The notes beneath the pieces are model-generated. The model searched no databases and was not told the DNA's origin. It worked only from the letters and a program-made list of their open reading frames with translations. Of a stretch of 33,393 nt of DNA, positions 16,530-25,699 are shown piece by piece. The stretch is taken from the NCBI GenBank assembly GCA_014359765.1, contig JACIYT010000020.1, positions 1-33,393 of the forward strand. Reading direction: 5' to 3'. The stretch's first letter is position 1. Every line of letters starts with the position of its first letter. The position numbers were made by a program, and so were the translations under genes. This DNA comes from Roseovarius sp. (lineage in GTDB: Bacteria > Pseudomonadota > Alphaproteobacteria > Rhodobacterales > Rhodobacteraceae).

Positions 16530-16875
16530 ACTTCCTTCTCCTTGGTTGCGGGGTGCGTTGGCACCGCCGTGAGGAGAACATGGGCACGGTCCGCGCCGAT
16601 GTCGTGGCCAGGCGCTCGCGCGGGGGATTTCCGGCGGCAGGATGCCGTTTCGGGGGCGGCGACTGCGCGATGCCTTGCCGGCCGGGGGCCACCGGCCGGA
16701 GACCGCCGATCCCGCAGGCGCGATCCGGCGAGGCGCCGCCGGTTCCATGGGCCGCGCGCCTGCGCGATCCGAGGACTCCGTGCCCGGCGCGCGCCTGCCG
16801 GACCCCGAAACGAGGACTATCAATCCCGGGGACTCTCATTACGAATGAGGGACGTCAGGGGCAGGCCACCCCGGT
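16530..16875. other. Non-coding gap with two hairpins
   Basis: No convincing gene is visible in these 346 bp between the OYE stop (minus) and the EF-hand start (minus). Two structures are present. CTCATT/AATGAG with loop ACG lies at 16835-16849, about 27 nt beyond the OYE stop, and is a likely transcript end. CCGGCCGG/CCGGCCGG with loop GGGCCA lies at 16678-16699. The promoter of the EF-hand gene should lie near 16530-16620 but I could not place its boxes. Confidence 0.6.
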
Positions 16876-18021
16876 TCAGCCGCGGCCGATCTTTTCCAGG
16901 ACAGCCTCCCGCCGGCTGAGCCACCAGCCATACTGATCCGGCCAGTCGGTATAGTCGCGCCGGCCCTCGGTCAGCGCCTGGGCCGCGTGTCGTGGCCAGA
17001 ACGGATTGTGCAGGGCTTCGCGCCCTATGGCGACGAGGTCGGCCTTTCCGTCGCGTATGATGGCTTCGGCCATTTGTGGATCGATGATGAGGCCAACTGC
17101 CATGGTCGGCATGTCCGCACCGTTTCGAATGGCCTCGGCCATCTCGACCTGAAACCCCAGTTCGCGCGGCAGCCGTGCAGCCGTCGCAGCGCCGGCGATG
17201 CCGCCCGACGAGCAATCGATCAGGTCGAACCCGACCTCTTTCAGCGCCCGGGCGAACACGAGTGAATCCTCGATTGTCCAGCCTCCGTCCATGCCATCCA
17301 CGCAGGAAATCCGGGCAAGCAGCGGACGTTCCGACGGCCAGGCGTCGCGCATGGCCCTGCCAACAGCGATTGGAAAGCGCATGCGATTTTCCAGACTGCC
17401 CCCGAACCGATCGGTCCGGAAATTGGACAGCGGCGACAGGAACTGGTGCAACAGATAGCCATGGGCGGCGTGCAGCTCTACCATCTGGAACCCGGCGGCA
17501 AGCGCGCGCCGGGTGGTCTCGGAAAAGGCCGTGCAGAGAACCTCGAGCTGCTCTTCGGTCAACTCCGAAGGGACGTGCCAATCCTGGCTCACTGGCACGG
17601 GGCTTGCGCTGACCGTCTGCCAGGGGCGATCGCCATAGGCGGCATCTGCCCCGGTGAGCGAGAGATTGCCGCGCCATGGCCGTTGCGCGCTGCCTTTCCG
17701 GCCAGCATGGCCGATCTGGATGGCGGGAACGGACCCGTGGGACGCGAGGAAATCGGCGATCCGGCGCAGGGGCACGATCTGCGCATCGTTCCACAGGCCG
17801 AGGTCGCCATGCGTGATCCGTCCTTCGGGCGCAACGGCCGTTGCTTCGAGGATCACGGCACCCGCTCCGCCAAGGGCGAACTGGGCCAGATGTGCGAAAT
17901 GCCAGTCATTGGCGAGACCCTCCTCTGCCGAATACTGGCACATCGGAGAGATGACCACGCGGTTTGGCAGCGTGACGGACTTGAGGGTCAGGGGCTCGAA
18001 AAGATCGGGTTTATGGGACAT
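16876..18021 (-). CDS. Old Yellow Enzyme family oxidoreductase (YqjM-like)
   Basis: A 381-residue FMN-dependent TIM-barrel ene-reductase. Features include LPNRVVISPMCQYSA with the YqjM-type C28 and Y30, IQIGHAGRKGS (about 102-111), and the substrate-binding pair in ELHAAHGYLLHQFLSP (H184, H187). SNFRTDRFGGSLENRMRF and the phosphate-binding GLIIDPQMAEAIIRDGKADLVAIGREALHNPFWP complete the family. It probably reduces the C=C bond of an alpha,beta-unsaturated carbonyl compound with NAD(P)H. It lies downstream of a TRAP transporter and an alcohol dehydrogenase on the same strand, but a 249-bp gap with a hairpin separates it from dctP, so it may have its own promoter. Confidence 0.92.
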   Translation of the reverse strand: MSHKPDLFEPLTLKSVTLPNRVVISPMCQYSAEEGLANDWHFAHLAQFALGGAGAVILEATAVAPEGRITHGDLGLWNDAQIVPLRRIADFLASHGSVPAIQIGHAGRKGSAQRPWRGNLSLTGADAAYGDRPWQTVSASPVPVSQDWHVPSELTEEQLEVLCTAFSETTRRALAAGFQMVELHAAHGYLLHQFLSPLSNFRTDRFGGSLENRMRFPIAVGRAMRDAWPSERPLLARISCVDGMDGGWTIEDSLVFARALKEVGFDLIDCSSGGIAGAATAARLPRELGFQVEMAEAIRNGADMPTMAVGLIIDPQMAEAIIRDGKADLVAIGREALHNPFWPRHAAQALTEGRRDYTDWPDQYGWWLSRREAVLEKIGRG

Positions 18022-18216
18022 TTGTGTCTTTCATATGGCGCGACAATCCGAGCGAGCGCGAGCGACGATCCGGATGAGATCCCATGATGCCGCCCTCCCC
18101 CGCGTGACACAAGCCTCCCGATCCGCCTCCGATCAATGATGGAAGATCCGGTCCCGAGTGGCTGGCCTTTTCTCCGACGCGATTCCCCTGAGGCCATCCT
18201 TCGGTGCAGTGCACGA

Positions 18217-18239
18217 TGCCGCCGGATGAACCGGCGGCA
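18217..18239 (-). terminator. Hairpin downstream of dctP
   Basis: TGCCGCCGG (18217-18225) and CCGGCGGCA (18231-18239) form a perfect 9-bp stem with a 5-nt loop, 32 nt past the dctP stop on the minus strand. No U run is present. It may end or stabilise the TRAP transcript before the OYE gene. Confidence 0.6.
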
Positions 18240-18270
18240 CGCGATCGAATATCTGCGGCGCGGCGCCGGG

Positions 18271-19311
18271 TCAGTTGGCGCGCAGGGCCATCGCCTCCTC
18301 GACCATCTGCCGGGCCTCATCGCCGTTCTCCTCGACAAAGGCATCCCAGATCACCCGCGCCTTTTCGCGCCATGCCGGGAGGTCCTCGTCGCTGAGGGTG
18401 ACCACGGTCGCACCGCCCTCTTCGAGCGTCCGGAGATTGGCGGTCGCATTGGCCTCGACGGTGTCGAGCGACCGGGAGGCCAGTTCGCTGCCGGTGTCCA
18501 TCATGATTTTCTGCTGCTCGGGGGTCAGGGCGTTGAACTCGTCCAGCGACATGATGATCGGAGTGACCGCCGCCCAGCTGAAGGGCGTGATCGTCAGCGC
18601 CTTGACCGGCAGCTTGTTGTCATGGGCGTAGATCGGCGGCAGGATGGCGCCGTCCACGACGCCCTGGCTGAGCGCCGGCACGAGTTCGGCCCCGGCGATG
18701 GCGATGGATGAATAGCCGTAAACCTCGCCCGCCAGCTGACCGATGCGCCCGCCCGCGATCCGGAGCTTGAGCCCCTTGAGGTCGTCCATGGTCCTGATCG
18801 GCTCCGGGCGCGTCAGGTAGAACGAGCTGGCGTAATCCGTGGGCGCGATCGTGATCAGCTTGAACCCGTGCCGTTCCATCGCCGCGGCGAGGATCCCGCC
18901 GCCCTTTTCGCTGGCGAAGAAAGCCTTGGCATGGCTCATGTCGTCCAGCTTGATGTCGAACAGGAAGGGAAGGTCGAAGATCCCCCACAGGGGCTCGACG
19001 CTGGCGACCACCGGGGCCACGGAATAGGTCATGCTGACCTGGCCCGACCGGATCGCGGGGAGTTCCTGGTTGATCGGCATGATCTGTGCCGAGGGAAAGA
19101 TGCGGAACGTCACTTCGCCACCGGTCCTTTCGGTGACCTGTTCGGTGAACCACAGGACGTTCCTCTGGTGCTGCGAGGCGGTGGGATAGGCGTGAACGAA
19201 ACGCAATTCGGTCGCGCCCGCGTCACCGGCCCCGCCCAGCGCCATGGCGCCCGCCGCAATACAGCCGGCGGTGAGCAGCCATCTGGCCTTGCGTGTGATT
19301 GTTTCAAGCAT
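18271..19311 (-). CDS. dctP: TRAP transporter solute-binding protein DctP
   Basis: A 346-residue periplasmic TRAP binding protein. The signal peptide spans about residues 1-33 (LLTAGCIAAGAMALGGAGDAGA). Typical blocks are ELRFVHAYPTAS, FRIFPSAQIM, the DLPFLFD segment, and the DLKGLKLRIAGG motif whose Arg contacts a substrate carboxylate in characterised relatives. The motif ends VPALSQGVVDGAI. It therefore probably carries a carboxylate-bearing compound. The start at 19311 follows GGGGAGAGAGA. The gene lies 52 bp after dctM. Confidence 0.93.
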   Translation of the reverse strand: MLETITRKARWLLTAGCIAAGAMALGGAGDAGATELRFVHAYPTASQHQRNVLWFTEQVTERTGGEVTFRIFPSAQIMPINQELPAIRSGQVSMTYSVAPVVASVEPLWGIFDLPFLFDIKLDDMSHAKAFFASEKGGGILAAAMERHGFKLITIAPTDYASSFYLTRPEPIRTMDDLKGLKLRIAGGRIGQLAGEVYGYSSIAIAGAELVPALSQGVVDGAILPPIYAHDNKLPVKALTITPFSWAAVTPIIMSLDEFNALTPEQQKIMMDTGSELASRSLDTVEANATANLRTLEEGGATVVTLSDEDLPAWREKARVIWDAFVEENGDEARQMVEEAMALRAN

Positions 19312-19363
19312 TGTCTCTCTCCCCTGGTTTCGTATCGTTGTGTATCGTCCGGCCCGAAGGCCC

Positions 19364-20629
19364 CTATTCGACAAAGGTTGACAGTGACGGCACGCTCCAC
19401 AGGATCAGCAGCGCGAGGATGAGCGCGGCGAAATAGGGCAGCGCCCCGCGCATCACCGTGGCAATCGGAACGTTGAAATAGCCGCTCAGCGCGAACAGGC
19501 TCATTCCCACGGGCGGTGTGACCTGTGCGACCATCATGCAGGCAACGGTGAGGATCGCGAAATGCGTCGGCGAATAGCCAAGGGCCAGCACCACCGGAAA
19601 CACGATGGGGATGGTGATGTAGAGGATCGGCACCGGATCGAGCACCGTTCCGAGCACCAGAAAGATCACCAGGATCATCAGCATGGCCACATGCTCGCCC
19701 ACCGGGAGCGAGGTCATGAACAAGGTGAAGCTCTGCGGGATGTTGGCGAAGGTCAACCCGTTGGCAAAGACTGTCGCCCCCCCCAGGATCACGAAGATGA
19801 TCGTGGTGGTGGTTGCCGCGGCTTCGGCGCTGCGCACCAGGTTGGCGAGCGTGACGTGCCTGCGTTCGAAGATCACGCTCATGACCATCACATAGGCCAC
19901 GGCCACCGCTGCCGCCTCGGTCGGGGTGAACAACCCGGCATAGATGCCGCCCAGGACGATCACCGGCATGGCGAGCGCGGGCAGCGCCGAAAAGAAGCTG
20001 CGCCGGAGTTCGGCGGGGCTTGCCTTGTCGCGCAACTTCCGGTCGCTGAACCAGCTGAGCCCGACGGCCGTCAGGACCAGCATCAGGGTGATCACCAGAC
20101 CCGGCAGCAACCCGGCGAGAAACAGGCGCGACACGTCCATCTGGGCAATGGCGGCAAAGAGGATCATGTAGATGCTGGGGGGAATCATCTGCCCCAGCGT
20201 GCCGGAAACCGCGATCACGCCGAGCGCATCCTTCCGGTCATAGCCGGCACGAATCATGTAGGGCAGCAACATGGAGCCGACCGCGACGACGGTTGCGGTG
20301 GAAGAGCCGGACAGCGACCCGAAGATCGCGCAGGTGAGAACGCCGGTGGCAGGCAACCCGCCCCGCAAGTGACCGAGCAGGTTCTCGACGAAGCGGAACA
20401 GGCGACCGGCCAGGCCCATTTCGGTCATCAGATTGCCCGCCAGCAGAAAGAAAGGCACGGCGAGGAGCAGCCAGCTGTCGATCGCGATGAAGAGCTGCGA
20501 GACGGCGGCCTCGACCGGCATCCCGATGTCGAGCACGAGAATGATCCCGCCCGAAACCAGCATGGCGGCCCAGATCGGCGCCCCCAGGATCATCAGGCCG
20601 AAAAAGGCGGCAATCCCGAGGAGCGTCAT
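19364..20629 (-). CDS. dctM: TRAP transporter large permease DctM
   Basis: A 421-residue inner-membrane protein with about twelve hydrophobic segments, the sodium- or proton-driven transport subunit of a TRAP system. Family signatures are PFFLLAGNLMTEMGLAGRLFRF, IFGSLSGSSTATVVAVGSMLLPYMIRAGYDRKDALGVI, SGTLGQMIPPSIYMILFA and the final VTPPVGMSLFALSG. Its start overlaps the dctQ stop by 4 bp (20626-20629). It works with DctP and DctQ encoded alongside. Confidence 0.95.
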   Translation of the reverse strand: MTLLGIAAFFGLMILGAPIWAAMLVSGGIILVLDIGMPVEAAVSQLFIAIDSWLLLAVPFFLLAGNLMTEMGLAGRLFRFVENLLGHLRGGLPATGVLTCAIFGSLSGSSTATVVAVGSMLLPYMIRAGYDRKDALGVIAVSGTLGQMIPPSIYMILFAAIAQMDVSRLFLAGLLPGLVITLMLVLTAVGLSWFSDRKLRDKASPAELRRSFFSALPALAMPVIVLGGIYAGLFTPTEAAAVAVAYVMVMSVIFERRHVTLANLVRSAEAAATTTTIIFVILGGATVFANGLTFANIPQSFTLFMTSLPVGEHVAMLMILVIFLVLGTVLDPVPILYITIPIVFPVVLALGYSPTHFAILTVACMMVAQVTPPVGMSLFALSGYFNVPIATVMRGALPYFAALILALLILWSVPSLSTFVE

Positions 20630-21168
20630 GCCTCTGCCTCCATGGCATTGAGCGGCGCACCGGCCAGCCGGTAGATCACCCGGAACAGCGTGTAGAGCAG
20701 CGCCAGGGCGATGCCGAGCGGCAGCGCCGCCGAAGGGATCCAGGCCTTCATCTCACCCGACATGGTGGTGAGGTTCATCGCAAGGAGCCCGGCCTCCCAG
20801 CGCCAGGCCGCGCCCAGAAGAAACACCAGCAGCACCGCCAGCAGGATCGACAGCACGAGGTCGAAGACCCGCCGCGCGCGCGGCGGCAGGAGGTCCGTCA
20901 CGACGGTCATCGTCAGATGGGCATTGCGCGTGATGAGCGGCCCGAAATGGAGCAGAACCGCATAGACGATGAAAAACCGGCAAAGTTCCTCGACGATGCC
21001 ATAGGAAGCCCCGAAGAGATACCGCAGCACCACGCTGACGAAGGCGAGCGTGGCGCTGGCCCAGACGAGGCTGACCGCGATGACGCCAAGAACGCGGTTC
21101 AGCCACGTCTCGATATTGCGCATGTGACCGACAAGGCCGGAGAGCCCGGGCCGGCGGGCTTCATTCAT
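20626..21168 (-). CDS. dctQ: TRAP transporter small permease DctQ
   Basis: A 180-residue protein with four hydrophobic segments, the partner of DctM. The block FFIVYAVLLHFGPLITRNAHLTM and the final SAALPLGIALALLYTLFRVIYRL are family-typical. The ATG at 21168 overlaps the adh stop in an 8-bp ATGAATGA, which argues for translational coupling. M16 (about 21123) is an alternative start. Confidence 0.92.
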   Translation of the reverse strand: MNEARRPGLSGLVGHMRNIETWLNRVLGVIAVSLVWASATLAFVSVVLRYLFGASYGIVEELCRFFIVYAVLLHFGPLITRNAHLTMTVVTDLLPPRARRVFDLVLSILLAVLLVFLLGAAWRWEAGLLAMNLTTMSGEMKAWIPSAALPLGIALALLYTLFRVIYRLAGAPLNAMEAEA

Positions 21169-22258
21169 AGCGGATCAGTCCCCGCGCCAGCCGCCCCTCG
21201 TGCAGGTCGTGAAACGCTTCGTTGATCTGATCCAGCCGATAGGTCCGGGTGATCAGTTCGTCGAGGCGCAGGCGGTCATTCAGATAGAGATCGACCAGCC
21301 GCTCGACGTCGAGCCCGGGCCGTGCGCCGCCATAGAGCGTTCCGGTCAGGACCTTCTCGCTGAATGGCAGGCTCGCCGTGTCGATTTCGCAGCAGTCGCC
21401 GACTTCCCCGACGCCGACCACGATGGCCGTGCCCGCCGGGCGGATGGCGTCATGGCACTGACGGATCGTGGCCGGCCGGCCGATCACCTCGAAGGCGAAA
21501 TCCACGCCGCGCCCGTGGGTCAGATCCCGGGCGATGGCCACCGGATCCTCCGTGCGGGCGTCCACGACATGCGTTGCACCGAAGTCGCGGGCGATGGCGA
21601 GCTTGTCGGGATTGATGTCCGACACGACGATCACCGAGGCCCCGGCGATGGCCGCCGCCTGAACCGCATTCAGCCCGACGCCGCCCGCGCCGATGATCAG
21701 CACGGAATCCCCGGGGCTCACCCGGGCGGCATTGAACACCGCGCCGGTGCCCGTCAGCACGCCGCAGCCGATGAGCGCGGCCACGTCCATCGGCAATTCG
21801 TCGGGCACCCGTGTGGCGCAGCGCGCGGGAACGACGGCCTCCTCGGCGAAGGACGAGACCGTCATGTGATAGAGAACCTCGTCACCCTTGCGCAGGCGGG
21901 TGGTGCCGTCGGGCATGGTGCCATTGCGCAACATGCCGACACCGACCTCGCAGAGGTTGGGATGGCCGGACCGGCAGAAGAAGCAGCGCCCGCAATCGTA
22001 GAGAAAGGACAGGACGACCCGGTCGCCGACCTGCAACCCTTCGACGCCCGGACCCAGTTCCTCGACATAGGCCGATGCCTCGTGCCCCAGGATGATCGGC
22101 AGCGGCGACGGGCGCGCGCCCTCGATGCGGGTCATGTCGCTGTGGCACACGCCACTGGCGGCGAACCGGATCCGGATTTCCCCGGTTTGCGGGGGCAGGA
22201 GATCGACCTCCTCGAGTGACAATGGCTCACGATATGCGCGCAGAACGGCGGCTTTCAT
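21161..22258 (-). CDS. Zinc-dependent medium-chain alcohol dehydrogenase
   Basis: A 365-residue MDR enzyme close to class III-like alcohol dehydrogenases. The catalytic zinc site uses C38 (GVCHSD), H59-E60 (ILGHEASAYV) and C165 (ALIGCGVLTGTGAVFN). The structural zinc site is C89, C92, C95 and C103 (DCGRCFFCRSGHPNLC). The Rossmann motif is GAGGVG (190-195). The substrate is unknown. Placed first in a TRAP/OYE cluster, it may oxidise an alcohol delivered by the transporter. GGGAGA lies about 9 nt before the start. It overlaps dctQ by 8 bp. Confidence 0.9.
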   Translation of the reverse strand: MKAAVLRAYREPLSLEEVDLLPPQTGEIRIRFAASGVCHSDMTRIEGARPSPLPIILGHEASAYVEELGPGVEGLQVGDRVVLSFLYDCGRCFFCRSGHPNLCEVGVGMLRNGTMPDGTTRLRKGDEVLYHMTVSSFAEEAVVPARCATRVPDELPMDVAALIGCGVLTGTGAVFNAARVSPGDSVLIIGAGGVGLNAVQAAAIAGASVIVVSDINPDKLAIARDFGATHVVDARTEDPVAIARDLTHGRGVDFAFEVIGRPATIRQCHDAIRPAGTAIVVGVGEVGDCCEIDTASLPFSEKVLTGTLYGGARPGLDVERLVDLYLNDRLRLDELITRTYRLDQINEAFHDLHEGRLARGLIRYE

Positions 22259-22609
22259 CAGATATTTCTCCCTCGGCGTTCATGCCCCGATCCGGATATT
22301 CGTCACCACGCGAAACGCGGCACATCACCCGACTCGTCCGGGTCTTACGCGGGGCGATGGGGAGCATCCAGGAGGGCCGCCATCGATTCAGTCAAGCGAA
22401 CGACATTGAAAAACACATACCTGAAAAATTACCTGAAAAATCACATCGCCAGACAGCGCGGCCTTGCGACTCCTTCAGGCGCAGAAGTTCAGCGAATGGC
22501 GCATCAGATCGGGGTGAGGGGCGTCGATAGCGCCCCCTTGGGGTGGTGTAAGGACGCCGAGCCATGCAAAAGGCCCATCCCCGTTTCCTATCAGGCCCCC
22601 GGACGCCCT
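22259..22609. other. Non-coding gap with an A/T-rich patch and direct repeats
   Basis: These 351 bp separate the helicase stop from the dehydrogenase start, both on the minus strand. Two adjacent 12-bp copies, acctgaaaaatt and acctgaaaaatc (22419-22442), lie in a low-GC patch unlike its surroundings. On the minus strand this patch precedes TTGACTGAATCG, a possible -35 region, about 130 bp upstream of the dehydrogenase. It is a good candidate for the operator/promoter of the adh-TRAP unit. A short plus-strand frame from 22406 is not protein-like. Confidence 0.5.
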
Positions 22610-24058
22610 TCAGCCCGCGCGCCGCTCCTCGAAGCTCATCGCGATGAAGCCGGGCAGGTGATCGCCCATGCCGACGATCCCGGGGCCGCTGTCGTCGCGG
22701 CCGCCGCTGCCGCGCTCGCGGCGCTCGTCCCGGCGCTCCTGCGCGCGCGGTGCCTCGGCGGCGCGGGGTTCGGGGGTGGGTTGTGACTCGGCGGGGGGGG
22801 GCGGCGCCTTGCGCGCGCCTCCCCGGCTGCGCGCGCGTGCGCGGCTGGTGCGCGGCGCGCGCTCCTGGGCCTCGGCGGGGCCCTCGCTTTCGGGGGCGCG
22901 TCCGGCCCCGGCGGTCGGGTCGGGCAGGCGCGGGATTTCCTTCTGGATCAGCGCCTCGACGGCGGCGAGCGCCTTTTCGTCGCGCGGGTTGCAGATGGTG
23001 AGCGCCTTGCCCGAGCGTCCGGCGCGGCCGGTGCGCCCGATGCGGTGCACGTAATCCTCGGGATGGCCCGGCACGTCGAAGTTGAACACATGGCTGACCG
23101 AGGGCACGTCGAGCCCGCGCGCGGCCACGTCGGAGGCCACGAGGATCCTCAGCTCGCCCGCGCGGAAGGCATCGAGCGTGCGTGTGCGCTGGCTCTGGTC
23201 GAGGTCGCCATGGATGGGCGCCGCGTCATAGCCGTATTTCCTGAGGCTTTTCGCCACGATGTCCACATCGACCTTGCGGTTGCAGAAGACGATGGCATTG
23301 GTGCAGGCATCGCCCTCGGCGTCGATGAGGGCGCGCAGCACGGCGCGTTTCTCGCTGTCGGCGCGGTCGCGGCGCGAGGGCTGGAACATCACCACTTGCT
23401 GCTCGATGGTCTCGCTCGCGGTCGCCTGGCGCGCCACCTCGATCCGCGCGGGGGCGGTGAGAAAGGTATTGGTGATGCGCTCGATCTCCGGCGCCATGGT
23501 CGCGGAGAAAAAGAGCGTCTGGCGCGTGAAGGGCGTCAGGCTGAAGATCCGCTCGATATCGGGGATGAAGCCCATGTCGAGCATCCGGTCGGCCTCGTCC
23601 ACCACCATGATCTGCACGCCGGTGAGCAGGAGCTTGCCGCGCTCGAAATGATCGAGAAGGCGGCCCGGCGTGGCGATGAGAACATCCACGCCCTTGTCGA
23701 TGAGCTTGTCCTGTTCCTTGAAGCTCACCCCGCCGATGAGCAGCGCCTTGGTCAGCTTCAGGTGCTTGGAATAAGTGTCAAAATTCTCGGCCACCTGGGC
23801 GGCCAACTCGCGCGTCGGACACAGCACGAGGCTGCGCGGCATCCGCGCGCGCGCCCGGCCCCGCGCCAGAAGCGACAGCATCGGCAGGGTGAAGCCCGCT
23901 GTCTTGCCGGTGCCGGTCTGGGCAATGCCCAGCACGTCGCGCCCTTCGAGAGCGGGGGGAATGGCACCGGCCTGGATCGGCGTCGGGGTTTCGTAGCCCG
24001 CTTCCTGGACGGCCTTGAGAACTTTGGGATTGAGGTTCAGATCGCTGAATGTGGTCAT
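22610..24058 (-). CDS. rhlE: DEAD-box ATP-dependent RNA helicase (RhlE-like)
   Basis: A 482-residue DEAD-box helicase. Motifs run in order: Q motif (YETPTPIQAGAIP), I AQTGTGKT (46-53), PTRELA, ATPGRLLDH, DEAD (154-157), SAT (185-187), VASDVAARGLDVP and HRIGRTGRAGRSG (338-350). The core fits RhlE-type enzymes working on rRNA or mRNA structure. From about residue 380 comes a low-complexity tail rich in A, P, E, R and G, ending FIAMSFEERRAG. A TCCGC/GCGGA hairpin (24064-24078) lies just before the start codon on the transcript and could affect its translation. The distinction from CsdA- or SrmB-like helicases is not secure. Confidence 0.92.
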   Translation of the reverse strand: MTTFSDLNLNPKVLKAVQEAGYETPTPIQAGAIPPALEGRDVLGIAQTGTGKTAGFTLPMLSLLARGRARARMPRSLVLCPTRELAAQVAENFDTYSKHLKLTKALLIGGVSFKEQDKLIDKGVDVLIATPGRLLDHFERGKLLLTGVQIMVVDEADRMLDMGFIPDIERIFSLTPFTRQTLFFSATMAPEIERITNTFLTAPARIEVARQATASETIEQQVVMFQPSRRDRADSEKRAVLRALIDAEGDACTNAIVFCNRKVDVDIVAKSLRKYGYDAAPIHGDLDQSQRTRTLDAFRAGELRILVASDVAARGLDVPSVSHVFNFDVPGHPEDYVHRIGRTGRAGRSGKALTICNPRDEKALAAVEALIQKEIPRLPDPTAGAGRAPESEGPAEAQERAPRTSRARARSRGGARKAPPPPAESQPTPEPRAAEAPRAQERRDERRERGSGGRDDSGPGIVGMGDHLPGFIAMSFEERRAG

Positions 24059-24183
24059 GTATATCCGCTTGTTGCGGACACTGTCACGGCCCGCACTCTG
24101 TCATCGGGCGCGCGCAACCATTGCACGACGGACCCCGTCCGGGCCGCCCGCTGCGCCCGCCATACAGCAAGCCGCGCAGGCGG

Positions 24184-25152
24184 TCAATGCGCGCTGCGCT
24201 CTGCTGCGGGGAAGTGGCGCGCGCGCTTCGCCTCGAGATCGAGCGCGACGGCATGGAGATGGCCATGCGCCGCAAGCCGGGCGCGCAGGGCAGGGGTAGC
24301 GGTGCAGACCTCGCGGAAGAAGGCGCGAAGGCCCGCCTCGCCGCTTTCGGCCTCGATCCGCGCCAGAAGCGCATGGATCGACAGCGCGCCCGCGCCTGCG
24401 GGCCTGATATCGGGACGGTAGGCGCCCGCCGCGTGGCGATATCGCAGCCGGGCGCGCCAGTCCTGCCAGTCGCGGGCGTGCAGGTGGCACAGCCGGGTGC
24501 CGCCGAGCTCGGGCGGGCATGGGTCCGGTGCGTTGTCGCGCAGGGCGTTGTGGATGCGCAGCGAGATCCCCGGCAAGCCCGTGCGCACCAGGACCTTGCC
24601 TGCCACATGGCTCAGGAACCCGCCATTGAGATGCGCGCCATGGGCGGGATAGATCGCCGCGGTCTCTTCGCGGCGCCGGCCGGTGAGCCGTGCGCAGGAC
24701 TTGAACCATTGCACGCCCTCGGGGGGGGGATCGTCGGGGTCGGGGGCGAGCGCCTCGATCGGGCGCACGCGGGCGCTCAGCGTGTCCTCAGGCAGCGCGG
24801 CAAGCTGTTCGGGCAGCGGCGTTTCGGGCCAGAGAAATTCGTCCACGTCGATATGCGCCAGCCAATCGACCTGCGGGCGGTGGCGCAGGCAATGGGTGGC
24901 GTTCAGGCTCTGGCGCGGCTGATGCGCCTCGGGGCGGCCCCGGCGGCGGCGCGCCCAATAGCCCGCGTCGCACAGGATCACCCGGCAGCGGGGATGGGCG
25001 CGCAGCGCCGCTTCGGCCTCCGGCGCGGGCGCGTCGAGATAGACATGCACCCGGTGCGCGCCGAGATCGAGATGATGGGCGGCGAAATTCAGGATGTCGC
25101 GGGCCGGGGCCTTGATCGTGGCCACGACGCCCCAGGTGGGCAGGCTGCTCAT
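24184..25152 (-). CDS. Glycosyltransferase family 2-like protein
   Basis: A 322-residue protein of the Glyco_tranf_2_4 type. It starts TWGVVATIKAPARDILNFAAHHLDLGAHRVHVYLDAP and has the DxD-type metal site HIDVDEFLWP (IDVDEF at 101-106). A basic stretch RRRRGRP and an ICDAGYW-like motif CDAGYWARR follow the first strand. It probably transfers a sugar from a nucleotide donor in the cytoplasm to a surface polysaccharide or glycan; acceptor and sugar are unknown. I chose ATG 25152; the longer frame runs back through the IS110 remnant. It is isolated from other polysaccharide genes. Confidence 0.85.
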   Translation of the reverse strand: MSSLPTWGVVATIKAPARDILNFAAHHLDLGAHRVHVYLDAPAPEAEAALRAHPRCRVILCDAGYWARRRRGRPEAHQPRQSLNATHCLRHRPQVDWLAHIDVDEFLWPETPLPEQLAALPEDTLSARVRPIEALAPDPDDPPPEGVQWFKSCARLTGRRREETAAIYPAHGAHLNGGFLSHVAGKVLVRTGLPGISLRIHNALRDNAPDPCPPELGGTRLCHLHARDWQDWRARLRYRHAAGAYRPDIRPAGAGALSIHALLARIEAESGEAGLRAFFREVCTATPALRARLAAHGHLHAVALDLEAKRARHFPAAERSAH

Positions 25153-25276
25153 GGGCAGAGGATGCGCGGGGCGCGCGGTGGCGGCAAGGGGGATGTGCGA
25201 GGAGGCAGGCGGGAAGGCGGGCGGATCGGATGGTCCCAGGCCGGTGTCTCTGCGCGGAATCAAGTATCCGTCCGGG

Positions 25277-25699
25277 TCAAGCGGGTTTTGGGTTCCATGT
25301 CCTGTCCTCGCGGATGAGTGTGTTGGCGAGTTGGATGAGCTTTCGCATGAGTACGGTGAGCGCGAGTTTGTGGGGTTTTCCGGCGTCTCGCAGCCGGGCG
25401 TCCACGGCATCGGTCTTGGCCCGCGTGCCCTGAGACTGCGCAAAGCGGCGCGCCTGTAGCGGGTTGACCTTTACCAACGGCAGTCGGCCAGCGAACGCCG
25501 CTTCGAAATCGCGGTGATAGGGGCCGGTCGGCTCCAAAACGACCAGGTCCGGGTGGTCCACGCCGATCCAGTGCGAGAAGGCCTTGAACCCGGCGGCGGT
25601 GTTGTCGAACCGCGCGTGGCTGCCCGTCGTGCGGCGGTGCGCGTCGAAATGCCGTTTGGAGATGTCGATGCCGATGGTATCATGTGTCATCTTCGTCAT
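25277..25699 (-). pseudogene. IS110-family transposase with a large internal deletion
   Basis: The 140-residue frame joins two ends of an IS110 recombinase. Residues 1 to about 97 (TIGIDISKRHFDAHR ... EPTGPYHRDFEAAF ... KTDAVDA) are the N-terminal DEDD domain with D11 and E56. The next residues, RLRDAGKPHKLALTVLMRKLIQLANTLIRE, belong to the extreme C-terminus of the same family. Complete members have about 300-350 residues, so roughly 200 are missing, including the Ser-containing catalytic region. The join is in frame, which is why it still looks like an open gene. It must be non-functional as a transposase. Confidence 0.85.

Noticed and set aside
22406..22786. Plus-strand frame beginning MKNTYLKNYLKNH
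   Set aside because: The first residues only translate the A-rich direct repeat, the rest is antisense to the helicase tail, and no ribosome binding site is seen.
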